In this document: piece after piece, positions 19,261-31,345 of the stretch
How the letters are laid out: each line of letters opens with the position of its first letter
How positions within the stretch are numbered: position 1 is the first letter of the stretch
Source: Sweltsa coloradensis
Lineage: Eukaryota; Arthropoda; Insecta; Plecoptera; Chloroperlidae
Reading direction: 5' to 3'
Length of the DNA stretch: 64,000 nucleotides
NCBI GenBank assembly: GCA_024449915.1
Contig: JAMZAV010001286.1
Location: 1 to 64,000 of the forward strand
Program-made: the position numbers and the translations under genes
The notes under the pieces: generated by a model
Told to the model about the DNA's origin: nothing
Seen by the model: only the letters and a program-made list of their open reading frames with translations
Database searches by the model: none

Positions 19261-20872
19261 AGCAGGCGTGGGCGAATCGTCGAAATCTGAGCCCGGCAGT
19301 CCGAGCTTTTGAAGAATCGAGCTCGCCGCTCGACTTTTTAGCTCGAGTTCGTGTTTTTACTCAAAACTTCGAACTTTTTAACGAACTTCGTCCTTGATAT
19401 TACGCCAACAAACACGCCATAAAACTGATTGACTACATCTGTTCGCGTAATAAAACAACAAAGCAGCGATCGCCATACTGGATTTTGCAAACAGCTGATT
19501 TTCCAAGTTTTCCCCCAACAACGCCTTGAAAAGGTTCTCGTTTTGTCACGCCATGACGTCACGACGAAGCTATCTGTTAGAAGGCGGATGCGCATCTGTG
19601 AATTGGCCCTGACCGTCACAATTCACACTCGTCGTGCAAGGTCCGGCAAACATAACAAACACACAAACTAGAAATTTGCCTCTTGATCATTTACGGGAAG
19701 CTACCAAACATTATTAGAATCTTAAGGCGGGAAATTTGAAAATACCGCAAAATTGGAAAAATAGTTGGCATTAATTGAATTTTTTTATGACGAAATGGAG
19801 CCTTTATTTTGAGCTTTATATATTTTAAATTACTAGGAAAACGCCCCTAAGTCCCGCCCGCGTTGTTGGCATGAGCGTCAATCGTGCGTGTTGAGCTGCA
19901 ATGTGTATATGCGAATTTCTGATTGTTTCTGTGGCAAATCATTACTAAGTCATAATAAAAAAAAATTTAAATTGAATTAAAATTAAAAATTAACTATTTT
20001 TTGAATTCTTTTTAAATTACTCGTAAGTGTTAAAAAAAATCGTAAAAATTGCCGAATTTTTATAAGAATTAATTTCTCGATTGCGCCTCAAATTTTTAAA
20101 CTAATATATGCCATTCATAAAATAAAGCGTTCTGCGAAAACATAATCATTACAATCGCGATAAGCATGTCAGGTGTTATAAGTCAAAGGAATTGTTTAAA
20201 AAAAGAAAAAAACTGTAAAATTCGTTTTCTTATGATAAATATTTTTCAATTGCGCTCAAAATTTCACAAAACTTCTAAGTTCTATAAAATAAAGGTTCTG
20301 TTTAAAAATCTTTAAATCCGGAAAAACGCATGTCAGGTGATATAAGTCAGAAGGAATTTTTAAAAAATCGAAAAAAAAAACGTAAAATGCGATTTTACAT
20401 GAGAAAAATTTTCCGATCGCGCTCAACAACGCGTATTCCAGCTTGGCAGTTCTAAGTTAAGAGATTTCAGAAGGCCTCTTTAAAATTCAATCGCAATCGG
20501 AGTATCGGTTAGCCGGAATCGTGTGGACAACAGACAAAAAAATACAAAAAAAAGAAAAAAAAAAAAACATTCCGGATTGTCTTTCTCCAGTGTAGTGAAA
20601 TGGAATACTTCGCTATCGCTCGCTACGCTCGCACGCCTAATCCAAAAATTTTTTAAACTTGTCTTTTTTTTTTAAATATTGAGCTTTACTATTCATAATT
20701 ATTTTCTTTTCTTATACCTTTTTTTTAAAAAATTTAAAAATTCGTCTATCGTTATCAGAATACATAAGGATTTCAAAAGTTCGCGCTCGAGTTCGAAGTT
20801 CGAAAATTTTTGGGTCAAAAGTTCGAGTTCGGCTCGAAACGTCAAAAAACATGGCGTTGCCCACCCTAATAG
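19261..20872. mobile_element. hAT-like non-autonomous element
   Basis: The ends are AGCAGGCGTGGGCGAATCG and GCGTTGCCCACCCTAAT, inverted and resembling the (T)AGGGGTGGGC ends of hAT elements. Subterminal GAGCTCGAGTTCG and GTTCGAGTTCGGCTCG tracts lie just inside both ends, a hAT-like layout of repeated short binding words. A HINE-like element is nested at 19832-20636. No transposase is recognisable. The right-arm copy (25950-27547) has the cleaner end CGCCCACCCCTAG. I could not confirm an 8-base target duplication. Confidence 0.55.
19832..20636 (-). repeat. HINE-like element nested in the hAT-like element
   Basis: The 3' end ACTAGGAAAACGC...GTCCCGCC...GCGTTG lies at 19832 (reverse). The 5' end GCGAGCG/GTAGCGAG lies near 20636. 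The interior has repeats of about 150-170 bases with TAAAATTGCGATTTT-like, TTTTCGATTGCGCTCA-like and ATAAGCATGTCAGGTG units. It closes with CACTACACTGGAGAAAG and ATTCCGG. The mirrored copy is at 26170-26985. Confidence 0.7.
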
Positions 20873-20879
20873 GTGTAAT

Positions 20880-21180
20880 GTATATAATATATATAGGTAT
20901 AGTATTCTCCCTTCAATCAATCACATACTAATATTATATTTAGACGAGGGAGCGCCCTCAGCAACTGAAGTCTACAATTCAAACTTAACGCACCTTACCT
21001 GTTTCAATTTGTCCGTCATTGAGGGAGGGAGTTTCGCTCTAGAACGCTAAACAGATTGCGCTCGAAATTTAACAGACATCGGTACAAGATTCATAGCAGT
21101 TTACATAACAGTATGCAGCAAATCCGTATACGATTCTAAACTCATAAGATAATTAACTTATTGAAAATAGGCAGTCACAC
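20880..21180. other. Non-coding stretch
   Basis: Includes TATATAATATATATAGGTAT at 20881 and GACGAGGGAGCGCCCTCAGC near 20943. Mirrored at about 25640-25950. The 123-codon plus frame crossing it starts inside the hAT-like end and matches no family. Confidence 0.4.
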
Positions 21181-21184
21181 TTTA

Positions 21185-21735
21185 ATCTTAACTCGCCGCG
21201 GCGGGACCGAGTGAATTTTTTTGGTGAGCCGCTAACATAAAGTGCGTACATACGTTCAAATACTACGCAATAAAACAAATATGTGGCGCGTATTAACAAG
21301 GAGTTGAAACCCAAACAAGAAACAGAAACCTAATCCTACTGCAGACAATGCAAAATATGAGAAGAATGGTGTGCGTCCTTTTATTCAGAACGCTGGCTAA
21401 CAGAAAACACACCCGTGGCCACGATTTGACCACAACTAATTCGATGTTTTGTTCTGTGGCAGGAGATATCTAACGGAGGAGATCAACACGGTCCATTGTA
21501 AAAGGGTCTAAGCCAATATTACGTTATTAATTATTTATCACGAATTACGCTATTTTAGTTATAGTAGTACTAGTAGTGGTTTCGGAAGTAGTTTTTTTTG
21601 GCTGTATTTCCGGAGATCTGGACGCCTCAACCGTGGGGTAATAGACTAACGACTAGTGTTTTTAATTTCGAGAACTAGTAAAGTTACAAGAGCACTCGCC
21701 CTGGCGAGTGCTAAATATTTAAAATTGAGCCCCTG
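21185..21735. repeat. Element bracketed by ACTCGCC palindromes
   Basis: AACTCGCCGCGGCGGGACCG at 21189 and GCACTCGCCCTGGCGAGTGC at about 21690 are each near-perfect palindromes and lie about 500 bases apart. The outer flank at 21726 reads GAGCCCCTG (CAGGGCTCGAA in the mirrored copy at 25083), a hAT-like terminus. The copy in the right arm is at 25083-25640. No coding is recognised. Confidence 0.45.
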
Positions 21736-21764
21736 TGTGTATAATAAACAATTATCAAGCTAAC

Positions 21765-22079
21765 AATTGAAAACTTAGTCCACGATCACTACAATGCCGT
21801 TCAAAAAAGCACTTACATAAGAAGATTATTCCCTACGCAACTTAAAACTGAAAAAGTCATCCATCAATGCAACAAAAGATTACTTTTACCTGTTCGTGAA
21901 GCGGCCTAGTATACAGCCATAGGGCAAGTAGCATTGCATATTGTTCCACTCATCCACTCATATTAATTTAATTAGTTTTCTAATTAAGGAGGATGGGCAT
22001 TAGAGAGAGAGAGAGATTGATTGATTGATTGAGAGTCTTAATTTTTTTTAATGCGGATTTAAGGTTAGTGATATGCCCA

Positions 22080-22110
<31 letters not shown>

Positions 22111-22700
22111 AAGAGGAGAGGAGAAAGAGAGAGAGAGAGAGAGAGACATACAACAAAACAAATGAGTCCTAACTGTTGTGTTGTTTTGTTACAGATCCAA
22201 GCAGAAAGAGTCTTCTCTCCATGTCCGTAGCTGCTGAAGTGATGAGCTGCCAACACGGAGGTATCCCTACACCAGGCAGCAGGTAAAGATAAAAAATGTT
22301 ATGAAATTAGCACCACACTCTAATGGCGGCGTGGGTTATTAGGCCACAGAAACACAGCTCACTTGGAAAAACTAAACAAAACATTTTTTCCAAGTTTATT
22401 ACTTTAAACTGAAAACAGTTTGGCCTTCTGCCACCAAAATCACCATATCACCCCCCCCCCCCCCCGAAATATCTATACTTTTAATTTATTTCGGTTGAAA
22501 GGTGCACTCGGTATGGGCTTTAGCACATAAATGCCGTGGCACAGAAACGCCGTTACACCAAATCTAATTTTATAAGTTACCGCTTACCGAGGGTGCTGTT
22601 ACACCGAAAATAACCAAACAGTTAGGTAGTACGACCGTGTGGATCTCTACACCGAATCGCTGTTACGCAAAAAATTCAGCAAAAAAGTCAATATCGGTAT
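21765..22700 (+). repeat. HINE 3' end plus block Y, second copy
   Basis: Matches 6820-7640 on the same strand and about 24060-25030 in reverse. It has AAAAAGTCATCCATCAATGC, GTTCGTGAAGCGGCCTAGT (3' end at 21910), then CATAGGGCAAGTAGCATTGC, a (GA)n microsatellite at 22079-22145, the exon-like motif and GTTACACCGAAAA repeats. The 60-odd codon frames are shadows. Confidence 0.7.
22195..22282 (+). other. Exon-like motif, copy 2
   Basis: Follows TTGTTTTGTTACAG and ends in GGCAGCAG before GTAAAG. It matches 7148-7229 with small insertions, and both splice-like edges are retained. Confidence 0.4.
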
Positions 22701-24065
22701 TAATCCTGTCAAATAAGAATTTTTGAAGGAAAAAATTGCGATGTCGCTGAATTTTTGCAGAGACCTTCCTTAAATGATACTTATGAACATACTAAAAACC
22801 CCCTACAATCGGACTCGGAGCTTGGCCGCCAGTATGGGAAAATGGCAGGCCAAAAAGTGTTCGAGATCGAATAATCTCCATATGGTCTGCCGAGATGGAC
22901 AAAATGTTTCAATGCGCAAAAATTATCCCATTTATATTCCCGACAAATAAGGTATCTTTATGTTTTTGGAAAGGGGCAAAGGTAACGTCACCAAAACCGT
23001 GGTTCTATATGGTGCTCATTGGAGTACCAGCTAATTTCCTAATTTTCACCGCCCCAGCATCAAACAATGCCCGGTAAATTCTCTTGGTGTCACAACTCCG
23101 AATTGAAAATACAAAACAGGGGACTTTTGTACGGTGGTTCATGAAAGCTTCCATTAGTATTTTAAAAATCAGGTCGGCAAAAATCGGATTTTAGCATTAC
23201 CCGGAATTTGGTTTTTCCATTGTTGGCATATTCCTCAAAAACAGCCGTATTGACTAGTCCAATTATTAAGCACTAATAAGCCCTTTGGACGAAAATTCTT
23301 TCTATGCACACTGAAAATGACTTAAAATAATATTCCGATTATAACCCCAAAGCTTTAACACAATATGCGCCCACTCGCAGCTACTTCCTCAATATCCACA
23401 ATCATCAAAGTGAATATGTAACAAAAGAGTGTAAAAATAAGCACGAAACAGTATTCATATGTGAATATTAGGAGGAATAAGCAGCCATATTGGACTTTAA
23501 TCTTTAATTGTAATGGATCATTATTACGTCGCTTCAAGTGCGTAGAAGAATTTCCTCCAAAGCTATTTAGTGCTAATAATAGGACAGTCAAATACGCTTT
23601 TTTGAGAAAATCCCAACATGGAAAAATCCCAAATTCCGGGGTAAATGCAAAATCCGATTTTGCCGCCTGATTTTTAAAATACTAATGGAAGCCTATCATG
23701 AACCCCGCTACAAAAGTCCTTTGTATATTCAACTATTTTTTTTTCCGAAATTTACCGGGCATTGTTTGATGCTGGCGTGCAAAATTAGAGAAATTAGCGG
23801 TACCCAATGAGCACATACTAACCACGGTTTTTGTGACGTAACTTTGCCCTTCCAAAACTATTAGAAGATACCCTTTTTGTAGGAAGATAAATGGGGAATA
23901 TTTTTGCCATTGAAACATTTTGTCCATCTCCAACAATAGGAGATCATTCGATAATCAACCACTTTGGCGCCATTTTCCAATATGGCGCCAAAGATCCAGT
24001 CGATTAGTAGCGGGAGTTTTAAGCTATTAGTTTCATAAGTATCATTTAAGGAAGGTCTCTGCAAA
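22700..24065. repeat. Centre of the inverted repeat
   Basis: 22730-23340 pairs with 23505-24065. The unpaired loop is about 23345-23500 (about 160 bases, TACTTCCTCAATATCCACAA region). Short frames occur in both halves (MDKMFQ, KMFQW), but they are the same DNA read in both arms. A perfect hairpin, TTTGGCGCCAT/ATGGCGCCAAA with an 8-base loop, lies at 23963-23992. Its left-arm partner is damaged (22830-22860). Confidence 0.75.
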
Positions 24066-24677
24066 AATTCAGCGACATCGCAATTTTTCCTTCAAAAAAT
24101 TCTTATTTGGACAGGATTTAATCACCGATATTGACTTTTTGCTCGAATTTTTTGCGTACAGCGCATTCGGCTTTTTACGTATCTAGTGTAGAGATCCACA
24201 CGACGTCGTACTACCTAACTGGTTGGGTTTATTTTCGGTGTAACAGCACCCTCGGTAAAGCCGGTAACTTATAAAATTAGATTTGCCGTGTAAACGGCGG
24301 TTCTGTGCCATGGCATTTATGGCTAAAGCCCAGTACGAGTGCACCTCTTCAACCACGAAATAAATTAAAAGATAGATTATTGTCGCGCTGTAATGGTGAT
24401 TTGGTGCATAAGGCCCAAACTGTATTAAAGTTTTAATAAGTAAATAAACTTGGAAAAATGTTTGTTTATTTTCAGAGTAACTTGTGTCTTCTGGCCAATA
24501 GACCCAACCCCAATAAGGTGCGTGCTATTTCATAAACATTTTTTATCCTACCTGTGCCTGGTGTAGGGATAACGCCGTGTTTGAGCACACTTCAGCACTA
24601 CGGACATGGAGAGAAGACTCTTTCTGCTTGGATCTGTAACAAAACAACACAACAGTTAGGACTCATTTGTTTTGTTG

Positions 24678-24745
<68 letters not shown>

Positions 24746-24925
24746 TGGCTTCACTAACCTTAATCCCGCCTTAATTTAAAGACCTCAATCAATCAATCAA
24801 TCTATCTTCTACTCTCTACATGCCCATCCTCCTTAATATATCAGAAAACTATTAAATTAATATGATGTGATGACTCAGTGGACAATATGCAATGCTACTT
24901 GCCCTATGGCTGTATACTAGGCCGC
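24060..24925 (-). repeat. Block Y and HINE 3' end, third copy
   Basis: Mirror of 21900-22730. The (CT)n microsatellite is at about 24681-24745. The HINE 3' end on the minus strand reads GAAGCGGCCTAGT near 24915. The 67-codon plus frame at 24554-24757 reads across the motif into the microsatellite and is not a gene. Confidence 0.7.
24552..24633 (-). other. Exon-like motif, copy 3
   Basis: 82 bases on the minus strand between TTTTGTTACAG and GTAGGATAAAA, the same length as the copy at 7148-7229. Confidence 0.4.
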
Positions 24926-25082
24926 TTCACGAACGCTATCTTTGGTTGCATTGATGGATGAGCTTTTTTAAGTTTTAATTTGCGTCGGCTTCTCTTTACT
25001 TTTGTAAGGCTTTCTTGAACGCATTGATAGTGTGATCGGTTGACAAGTGATCAATACGTTACTTGATAATTGTTATTATACA

Positions 25083-25640
25083 CAGGGCTCGAATTTTAAA
25101 ATATTTAGCACTCGCCAGGGCGAGTGCTCTTCGTAATTTACTAGCCCCCCCCCCTCAAATAAAACACTAGCTCCGCTATTCCCTATGCCAACGGTTGAGG
25201 CGTACGTAATCCAAATGAACCAAAAAAAACTACTCCAAACCACTACTAGTACTACTATAACTAACAATACGTAATTCGTGCATAATAATTAATAACGTAA
25301 TATTTGGCTACCCTTTACAAATGGACCTGTTTAACTACTCCTACGCTCTAGCATATCTCTACAAACAGAACAAAACATCGAATTTAGTTTCCTCCTGTGG
25401 TCATAAAACGGGCCACGTGTGTATCTGTTAAGCCAGCGTTCTTGAAAAAAGGCAGCGCACACCATTCTTCTCTATTTTGAATTGTCTGCAGAGGATTAGT
25501 TTGTGTTCTTGTTTGGGTTATCATACTCCTTGTTAATACCGCCACATATTTGTTTATTGCGTAGTTTGAAACGTAATGTACGCACTTTATGTTACGGCTC
25601 ACCAAAAAAATCACTCGCCCACCGGGCGAGTTAAATTAAA
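25083..25640. repeat. ACTCGCC-palindrome element, right-arm copy
   Basis: Begins CAGGGCTCGAATTTT, then AGCACTCGCCAGGGCGAGTG, and ends near ACTCGCCCACCGGGCGAGTT. Mirror of 21185-21735. The CAGGGCTCGAA start resembles a hAT end. Confidence 0.45.
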
Positions 25641-25949
25641 TGTGACTCAGCCTATTTTCAATAAGTTATTTCTTATGAGTTTAAATCGTAACGGATTTTG
25701 CTCAATATGTTAACTGCATGAATGCTTGTACCGGATGTCTGTTAAAAATTCAGCGCAATCTGTTAGCTGTTCCTAGAGCCGAACTCACTCCCTCACTGAC
25801 GGACAATAAAACAGGGATAAAGGTTCCGGTTAAGTGATTGTAGACTTCAGTTGCTGCGCTACCCTCGTCTAAATATAATATATAGTATTGACTTGATTGA
25901 AGGCGAAACCTACACTACATATATATATCTATATATACCACCATAAGGG

Positions 25950-27547
25950 GTGCGGCTAAACCAGAGTTTTTGACTTTCGAGCCGAACTCGAACTTTTGAA
26001 CCAAAAATTTTCGAACTCGAACTCGAGCCGAACTTTTACAAAATATCCATTATTATACTGTAAACGTAATAGACATATTTAAATTTCTTTAAAAAAATGT
26101 ATTTTTAAAAAAAATAATTTGAAATATAAAGCTCACCATTTAAAAAAAAAGTTATAAACAACATTTTGGATTTATCGAGCGTAGCTGAGCGTAGCAGCGA
26201 AGCGAAGCGAAGATTCATTTCACTACACTGGAGAAAAAAATCCGGAATGTTTTTTTTTTTTTCTTTTTTTTGTATTTTGTCTGTTGTCCAAACGATTCCT
26301 GGACTAAACGTACTCCGATTGCGCATGAAGATTTTCAAGAGAGCCCTATTCGAAATCTCTGAACTTAGAACTGCCGTTTTTGAGCGCAATCCGTTTAAAA
26401 TTTTTTCTCATGAAATTCACGAAATTTTACGATTTTTTCCGATTTTCTAAAAAACATCTTACGACTTATATCACCTCCATTGCTTATCCGATTTTAAGAT
26501 TTTAAACAGAACCTTTATTTTAATGACTTAGATAATTTTTGTGAAATTGAGCAGCAATTGAAAAATATTTATACATAAAAAACGCAAATTTACAGGTTTT
26601 TTTCATTTTCTTACAACAATTCTTTGCTTTATAACACCTACATGCTTTATTCCGATTGCTAATGATTTTTCGCAGACTTTATTTTATGAATGCATATAGT
26701 AGTTTTGTAAAATTCGAGCGCATCTGAGAAATTAATTCTTATAAAAAATCGCAATTTACGATTTTGTTCTTTTTAACAAATTACTGCATGATTAATAACA
26801 AGAAATTAAAAATAATCTAGAGTTAATTTTAATTTAATTCAATTTAATTTTTCGTTTTAAATTAGAGCTTAGTAATGATTTTGCCACCCCCCCCAGAACA
26901 ACAGAAAATTCGCATAACACATGCAGTTCCAAACGCACCAATTACGACTCAATCAACAACGCGGCGGACTATAGCGTTTGCCTAGTAATTTAAATATAAA
27001 AGCTCAAAATAAAGGTCCATTTTCGTCAATAAAAAATTCAATTATGCAAACTATTTTATTCAAATTTGCGTATTTTCAAATTACCCGCCTGATGAAGATT
27101 CAATAGATGTTGGTACTTCGTAGATCAAGAAGCAAAATATTTCTAAGTTTCGTGTTGTTATGTTGCCGACCCTAGCACGACGAACTTGCTGTGAAATTGT
27201 GACTGGTCCGAGCCAATCAAAGATGCGCACCTTGCCTCTCTAAACAGATAGCTTCGTCGTGACGTCATGGCGTGACAAAACGGAGAACTTTTCAAGGGCC
27301 GCTGGAACTTGGAAATCAGCTGATTGGAAAAATTCCAGTAGGCGATCGCTGCTTGTTGTTTTATTACACAGCGAACGATGTAGTCAATCAGTTTTATGGC
27401 GTGTTTGGCGTAATATTCAAGACGAAGTGCGCTTTAAGTTCAGACGTTTTGATAAAAAACCGAACTCGAGCTTAAAAAAGCGAGCGCGAGCCGAGCTTCA
27501 TAAAAAGCTCGCTCGGCTCGACTTTTCGAACGTTCGCCCACCCCTAG
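25950..27547. mobile_element. hAT-like element, right-arm copy
   Basis: Mirror of 19261-20872, ending CGAACGTTCGCCCACCCCTA. Subterminal tracts TTCGAGCCGAACTCGAAC and CGAGCTTAAAAAAGCGAGCG are clear. It contains the HINE at 26170-26985. The 109-codon frame at 27259-27588 shows no transposase motif. Confidence 0.55.
26170..26985 (+). repeat. Nested HINE-like element, right-arm copy
   Basis: The 5' end ATCGAGCGTAGC is followed by GAAGCGAAGATTCATTTCAC, the internal repeats, then CAACAACGCGGCGGACTATA and GCGTTTGCCTAGT. This is one of the clearest 3' ends in the window. It is followed by AATTTAAAT, an AT-rich target. Confidence 0.7.
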
Positions 27548-27747
27548 TAAACTCATTTATAAACAATGTAGTTTTCCGAGATGATTGACGACATGAATAA
27601 TTTCTCCGTAAAATCGCTTGCAAATCAAACTCAAATCTGTGTACCTTCATAGAAGTGACACCATTTAATTGATGAATAAAAAATCGGAAGTAGTGCCATA
27701 ATTACTTCGTCTGACTTTTTTGTATACCAAAAACATATTGGGCTATA

Positions 27748-27913
27748 TAGTCTATGGCATTCTTCTATTGGCATGCACTCGGCAAGTGCAGAGATGTCAT
27801 TGTTGTTACCTCCACTCAGATAATACATACACAAAACGAACAAATAGCAAAAGACAAGTGGCAATCCAGTGCGCACCGAGTGCGAGCCCAATGGAAAACG
27901 CCCATTAGTCTCA
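27748..27913. mobile_element. Short MITE, right-arm copy
   Basis: Ends TATGGCATTCTTCTATTGGC and CCAATGGAAAACGCCCATTA. Mirror of 18893-19052. Confidence 0.6.
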
Positions 27914-27929
27914 AGTGTGTGCATCAGCT

Positions 27930-28310
27930 AGGTTACATGCAGAGACTTGAAATTACTGCATTGGTATTAAGGATTGCGATTCTGAGTTCTGTGAGCATTA
28001 CATGTCATGAAATTGAACAGGGATTCGATCCGTTTTCAATAGCAAACTAATGCGAATCTAAGCGGTTCTTTGCGAGAACTAGCTGTGCTCGTGTGTATGC
28101 TGTGCAACTCAATCCAATCTCAAAATGTTTAACATGCTTGTTTTCGATACGATATTATCAATTCAATCACAGCCATTTGCGGGGATTGGATCCAACGAAT
28201 CCTGGCATCCTAGTTCTAAGTGAGTTACATAGGATTCGTTTTAGAGTCAGGATCGTATTCAATACCGTATTGAAATTCCTCCATCGTAAAACATACGCCC
28301 TATGCCTTGT
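27930..28310. mobile_element. MITE-like element, right-arm copy
   Basis: Mirror of 18510-18875. GGTTACATGCAGAGAC at the left and CCTCCATCGTAAAACATAC at the right are its inverted ends. Confidence 0.45.
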
Positions 28311-28429
28311 TTAAGCGAGATTAATCCACTAGAACTACTTTTAAAGTAAAATGATATATGATCTTTTTACAATGGGTCTTGAAAAAGTAGAGATCCCAGC
28401 GATATAGGGATCAAAAAACTTACAAAAAA

Positions 28430-28489
28430 GCTCATCCATTCAACACGAATAGAGAAAAAGCGTTTCACGAACGCCACCTAGCATATTCA
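28430..28489 (+). repeat. HINE-like 3' terminus
   Basis: AAAGCTCATCCATTCAACAC, then AAAGCG, GTTTCACGAACGCC, ACCTAG. The GCGTT/AACGC hairpin is complete. Confidence 0.6.
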
Positions 28490-29654
28490 ATTTCACAGTA
28501 GCATAGCTACCATCACCCATACGTAGCACTTTAACGCTCTTATCTTGGTACACTGTTTATGAGTATAAACCTAATCTTATTTAGGCATGAGCTTCTTCCC
28601 TTGTTTGAGTGAAGCCGCGATCTCGATTTTGAAAATACTGTCCAGATAACATAGAAAAATTTAAAAAAAAAAATTTAAAATAAAAAAATGAAACCGAATT
28701 TAAAATTTGAAACCGCGCTTGCATTCAAAACCAGCATCGAAACACGATCATTTTCGCGTTAATCAGAAGTTTATACCCTAGTTTGTACAAAATCCTGATC
28801 GGCACCCCAGAAATGAAATTAACAGACACTAAAAATAAAATTGTTGGAAAGCCACTGTCCGTGTGAGTCCACTTTGTGCCGGGGTTCCCGTACGGACATC
28901 GGACAAGCCGGTCCATATTTCCCCATAATTTCCAGCATTTCTTTGTTTTTTAATCTGCCACTGTCGGAAAAAATTCGCGTCCCAGAAGCTTGGCCTATTG
29001 TTTTCGTTCTGCTGGATAGGCGAATGTGGAGGTTGCGCACCAAATTATCCCCGGCCGAGAGTACCTTGCGGGTGTTGTTAGGGAAAATTGTAAAATAAAT
29101 ATCTAAAATCGCACGTTTTAGTCAGTATCAACTATCTTTTCGAGCACTGTTTAGTCGTTTACAACTTCTTGGCCCGAGAGTCCGCCAGTCAGCGAGCCTG
29201 TTCATGTTGGCCTCCCCCCAAGTAGAGCGAACCCAATGGGCTCCCTACTACACAATATTACTAGCTCTAAGGTTCTTATGACCACCTCCGTTTTATTTTA
29301 TTTTTTACTTACTTGAGTTACTTTAAATTGGTAACGACTTATCTGATGTAAGACCTTAGACAAAAATTCACCAGAAAATTGAACCTACCAATCAGTTAAT
29401 CCTGACTGAAAGCAGATTGACAGGTGAAGGACCCAAAGTGGTCCAAGGTCACTCTAATCCTTAAGGGTATCTAGGCTCAGATCTCTGCCGTGAGCAAACT
29501 GGTTATGAATTTCAAACTAGTTCATTGTACGTAAGTTTAAAAGAAAATTTCACTGAAATGCTTACAATTTTGCGATTCCTTCCCCCTTCACCTTACAATT
29601 AATGTATTAGGTAGGCTACTTACAAGTTTTTGTAGGTAGAGTTGTATATTTAAT

Positions 29655-30145
29655 CCCCCAAAAGCCAAAAATTGCTAAAAAAGACGGGCCCAGCCAAGCT
29701 CTCTCAAAAGGCTTCGCCCGCCGGAATGCTGTGAGATATAGAAGTGAGCCAAGCTTATATCTTTCTCCCTAGTTTCGCTTTGAAAATATGTAGATCATAT
29801 TCGCCTAGTCTGACGAGCGCCAAGCCAACGATTTAGTGGTAAAAAGTAAAATTTTTAAATCTCGAAATAATAAAAAATTCTTGGCCATGAACCAATCAAT
29901 GGCCAAGTCATTTTTTATGATTTCGGTTAAAAATTTTACTTTTTACCAAAAATCGTTAGGTATGGCGCTCGTCAACAGGCGAAATGATTACTTACATATT
30001 TTCAAAGCGAAACTAGGAGAAAGAATAAAAAAGCTTGGCCTCAACTTCTATATCTCACAGCCATATCACTAGCTGACAGACTTTGAAGGAGAGCTTGGCT
30101 GCGTCTTTTTTACAAATTTTGTATTTGGCGGGGCATATCAAATCT
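29655..30145. repeat. Fold-back element F, right-arm copy
   Basis: Mirror of 16690-17215. CCAAGCTCTCTCAAAAGG and GAAGGAGAGCTTGGCTGC are the inverted ends, and AAAATATGTAGATCATATTC and ATGATTACTTACATATTTTC are the inner ones. Confidence 0.65.
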
Positions 30146-30559
30146 TTTGTTGTTCGTTCCGCTATCAAGGTGTGAATGATGGACTTTGATCAATGATTTA
30201 AATTTGTTAGTAAGTTCTAAAATGTCTGTTTTTTTTAGCATTTTTGCCCACGGTCCCCCAAAGATACTCCCTCTAGAATAAATCTAAATAAATAAATTTT
30301 ATTTAGAGTCTACCCACTACAGTTAATATATCAACTGATTTTCAGTGCGGGGAACTTTTAAATCAAAGCGCACCAAGCAGACCCTGCCAGGCCCCGCGCA
30401 CAATCGACGAGTGAGCGATAACCACCAAAGCAATCGATATTTTTAAATAGGAAAATATCAATCAGTGGTATGCGACAGTGCGAAACATCGCGGATCAACG
30501 CCAGAATCAACAAGCCGATCCCAGAACAACTTGAAATTTTATTAGGTGCTCGTTGCTAG

Positions 30560-31345
30560 GACAGGCTCCGAAGTCACCGTTTACCAACTCCTAAGACAAG
30601 AACTGATTAGACTTAAGTCCAAATCAGCAAGTTAAAAACTCGGACTTGTAGGGATCGAACCCGGCCCTTCTGCATTGGAAGCAGATACGCTAACAACAAG
30701 ACCAACGCCACTAGCATAAGCACTAGATATTCGATAATGGTTAAGAGCATCGTTAATTTCAAGCTTGTATACAAATTACTACGCCTGAGTAATTACGCGT
30801 ATTTTGTATTTTGCCTAGGACGCGGCTCAAAGTCACCGTTATACAAACTCCTAAGACAAGAACTCATAGACTTAGACCAAATCATGAAGTAACAAACTTT
30901 CTGACTGAGCGGAACTCGAACCTCATGGCCCTTTCTGCATCGTGGAAGCAGATACAGCTAACAACAAGACCAACGCACTAGCCTAAGCACTAGATATTAT
31001 ATATGGTTAATGAGCATGTTTAATTTCAAGCTTGTGTTACAAAATTACTACGCCCCCCCGGAGTAATACGCGTTTTGCATTTTAGCTAGGACGCTCAAAG
31101 TCACCGTTTCACAAACTTCCTAAGACAAGAAACTGATAGACTTAAGTCCAAATCAGAGTTAAAAAACTTCTGACTTTAGCGGGATCGAAACCCTGGCCCT
31201 TCTGCATTGGAAGCATATACGCTAACAACAAGACCAAACGCACTAGATAAGACAACTTGATATTTTATAATGTTAGGAGCATTGTTTAATTTCAAGCTTG
31301 TACAAATTACTACGCCTGAGTAATTACGCGTTTTGATTTTGATTT
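30560..31345 (-). repeat. Tandem SINE array, right-arm copy
   Basis: Three heads on the minus strand start near 30709, 30975 and 31241 (period about 266). The anticodon arm reads TTCTGCATTGGAAGCAGA on the plus strand in the first, giving loop TTCCAAT. Box B reads GGGATCGAACCC on the plus strand near 30652. It matches 15470-16260 in reverse. Confidence 0.8.

Larger units (their letters stand above)
7732..23340 (+). repeat. Left arm of giant inverted repeat
   Basis: Matches the reverse complement of 23505-39025 along its whole length. Anchor pairs with nearly constant coordinate sum (about 46,780-46,940) include 7853/38923, 9240/37659, 11649/35290, 13060/33815, 22755/24068 and 23170/23670. The arms differ mostly by one- to few-base insertions and deletions and by homopolymer length. 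Either this is a real palindrome read at low accuracy or it is a fold-back read in which both strands of one molecule were joined. Confidence 0.9.

Noticed and set aside
20679..21050. 123-codon plus frame
   Set aside because: Starts inside the end of the hAT-like element and runs into unrelated DNA. No domain, not open in the mirrored copy.
22079..22145. (GA)n tract as a regulatory GAGA site
   Set aside because: Ordinary microsatellite inside a repeat block, present as (CT)n in the mirrored copy. Nothing ties it to a promoter.
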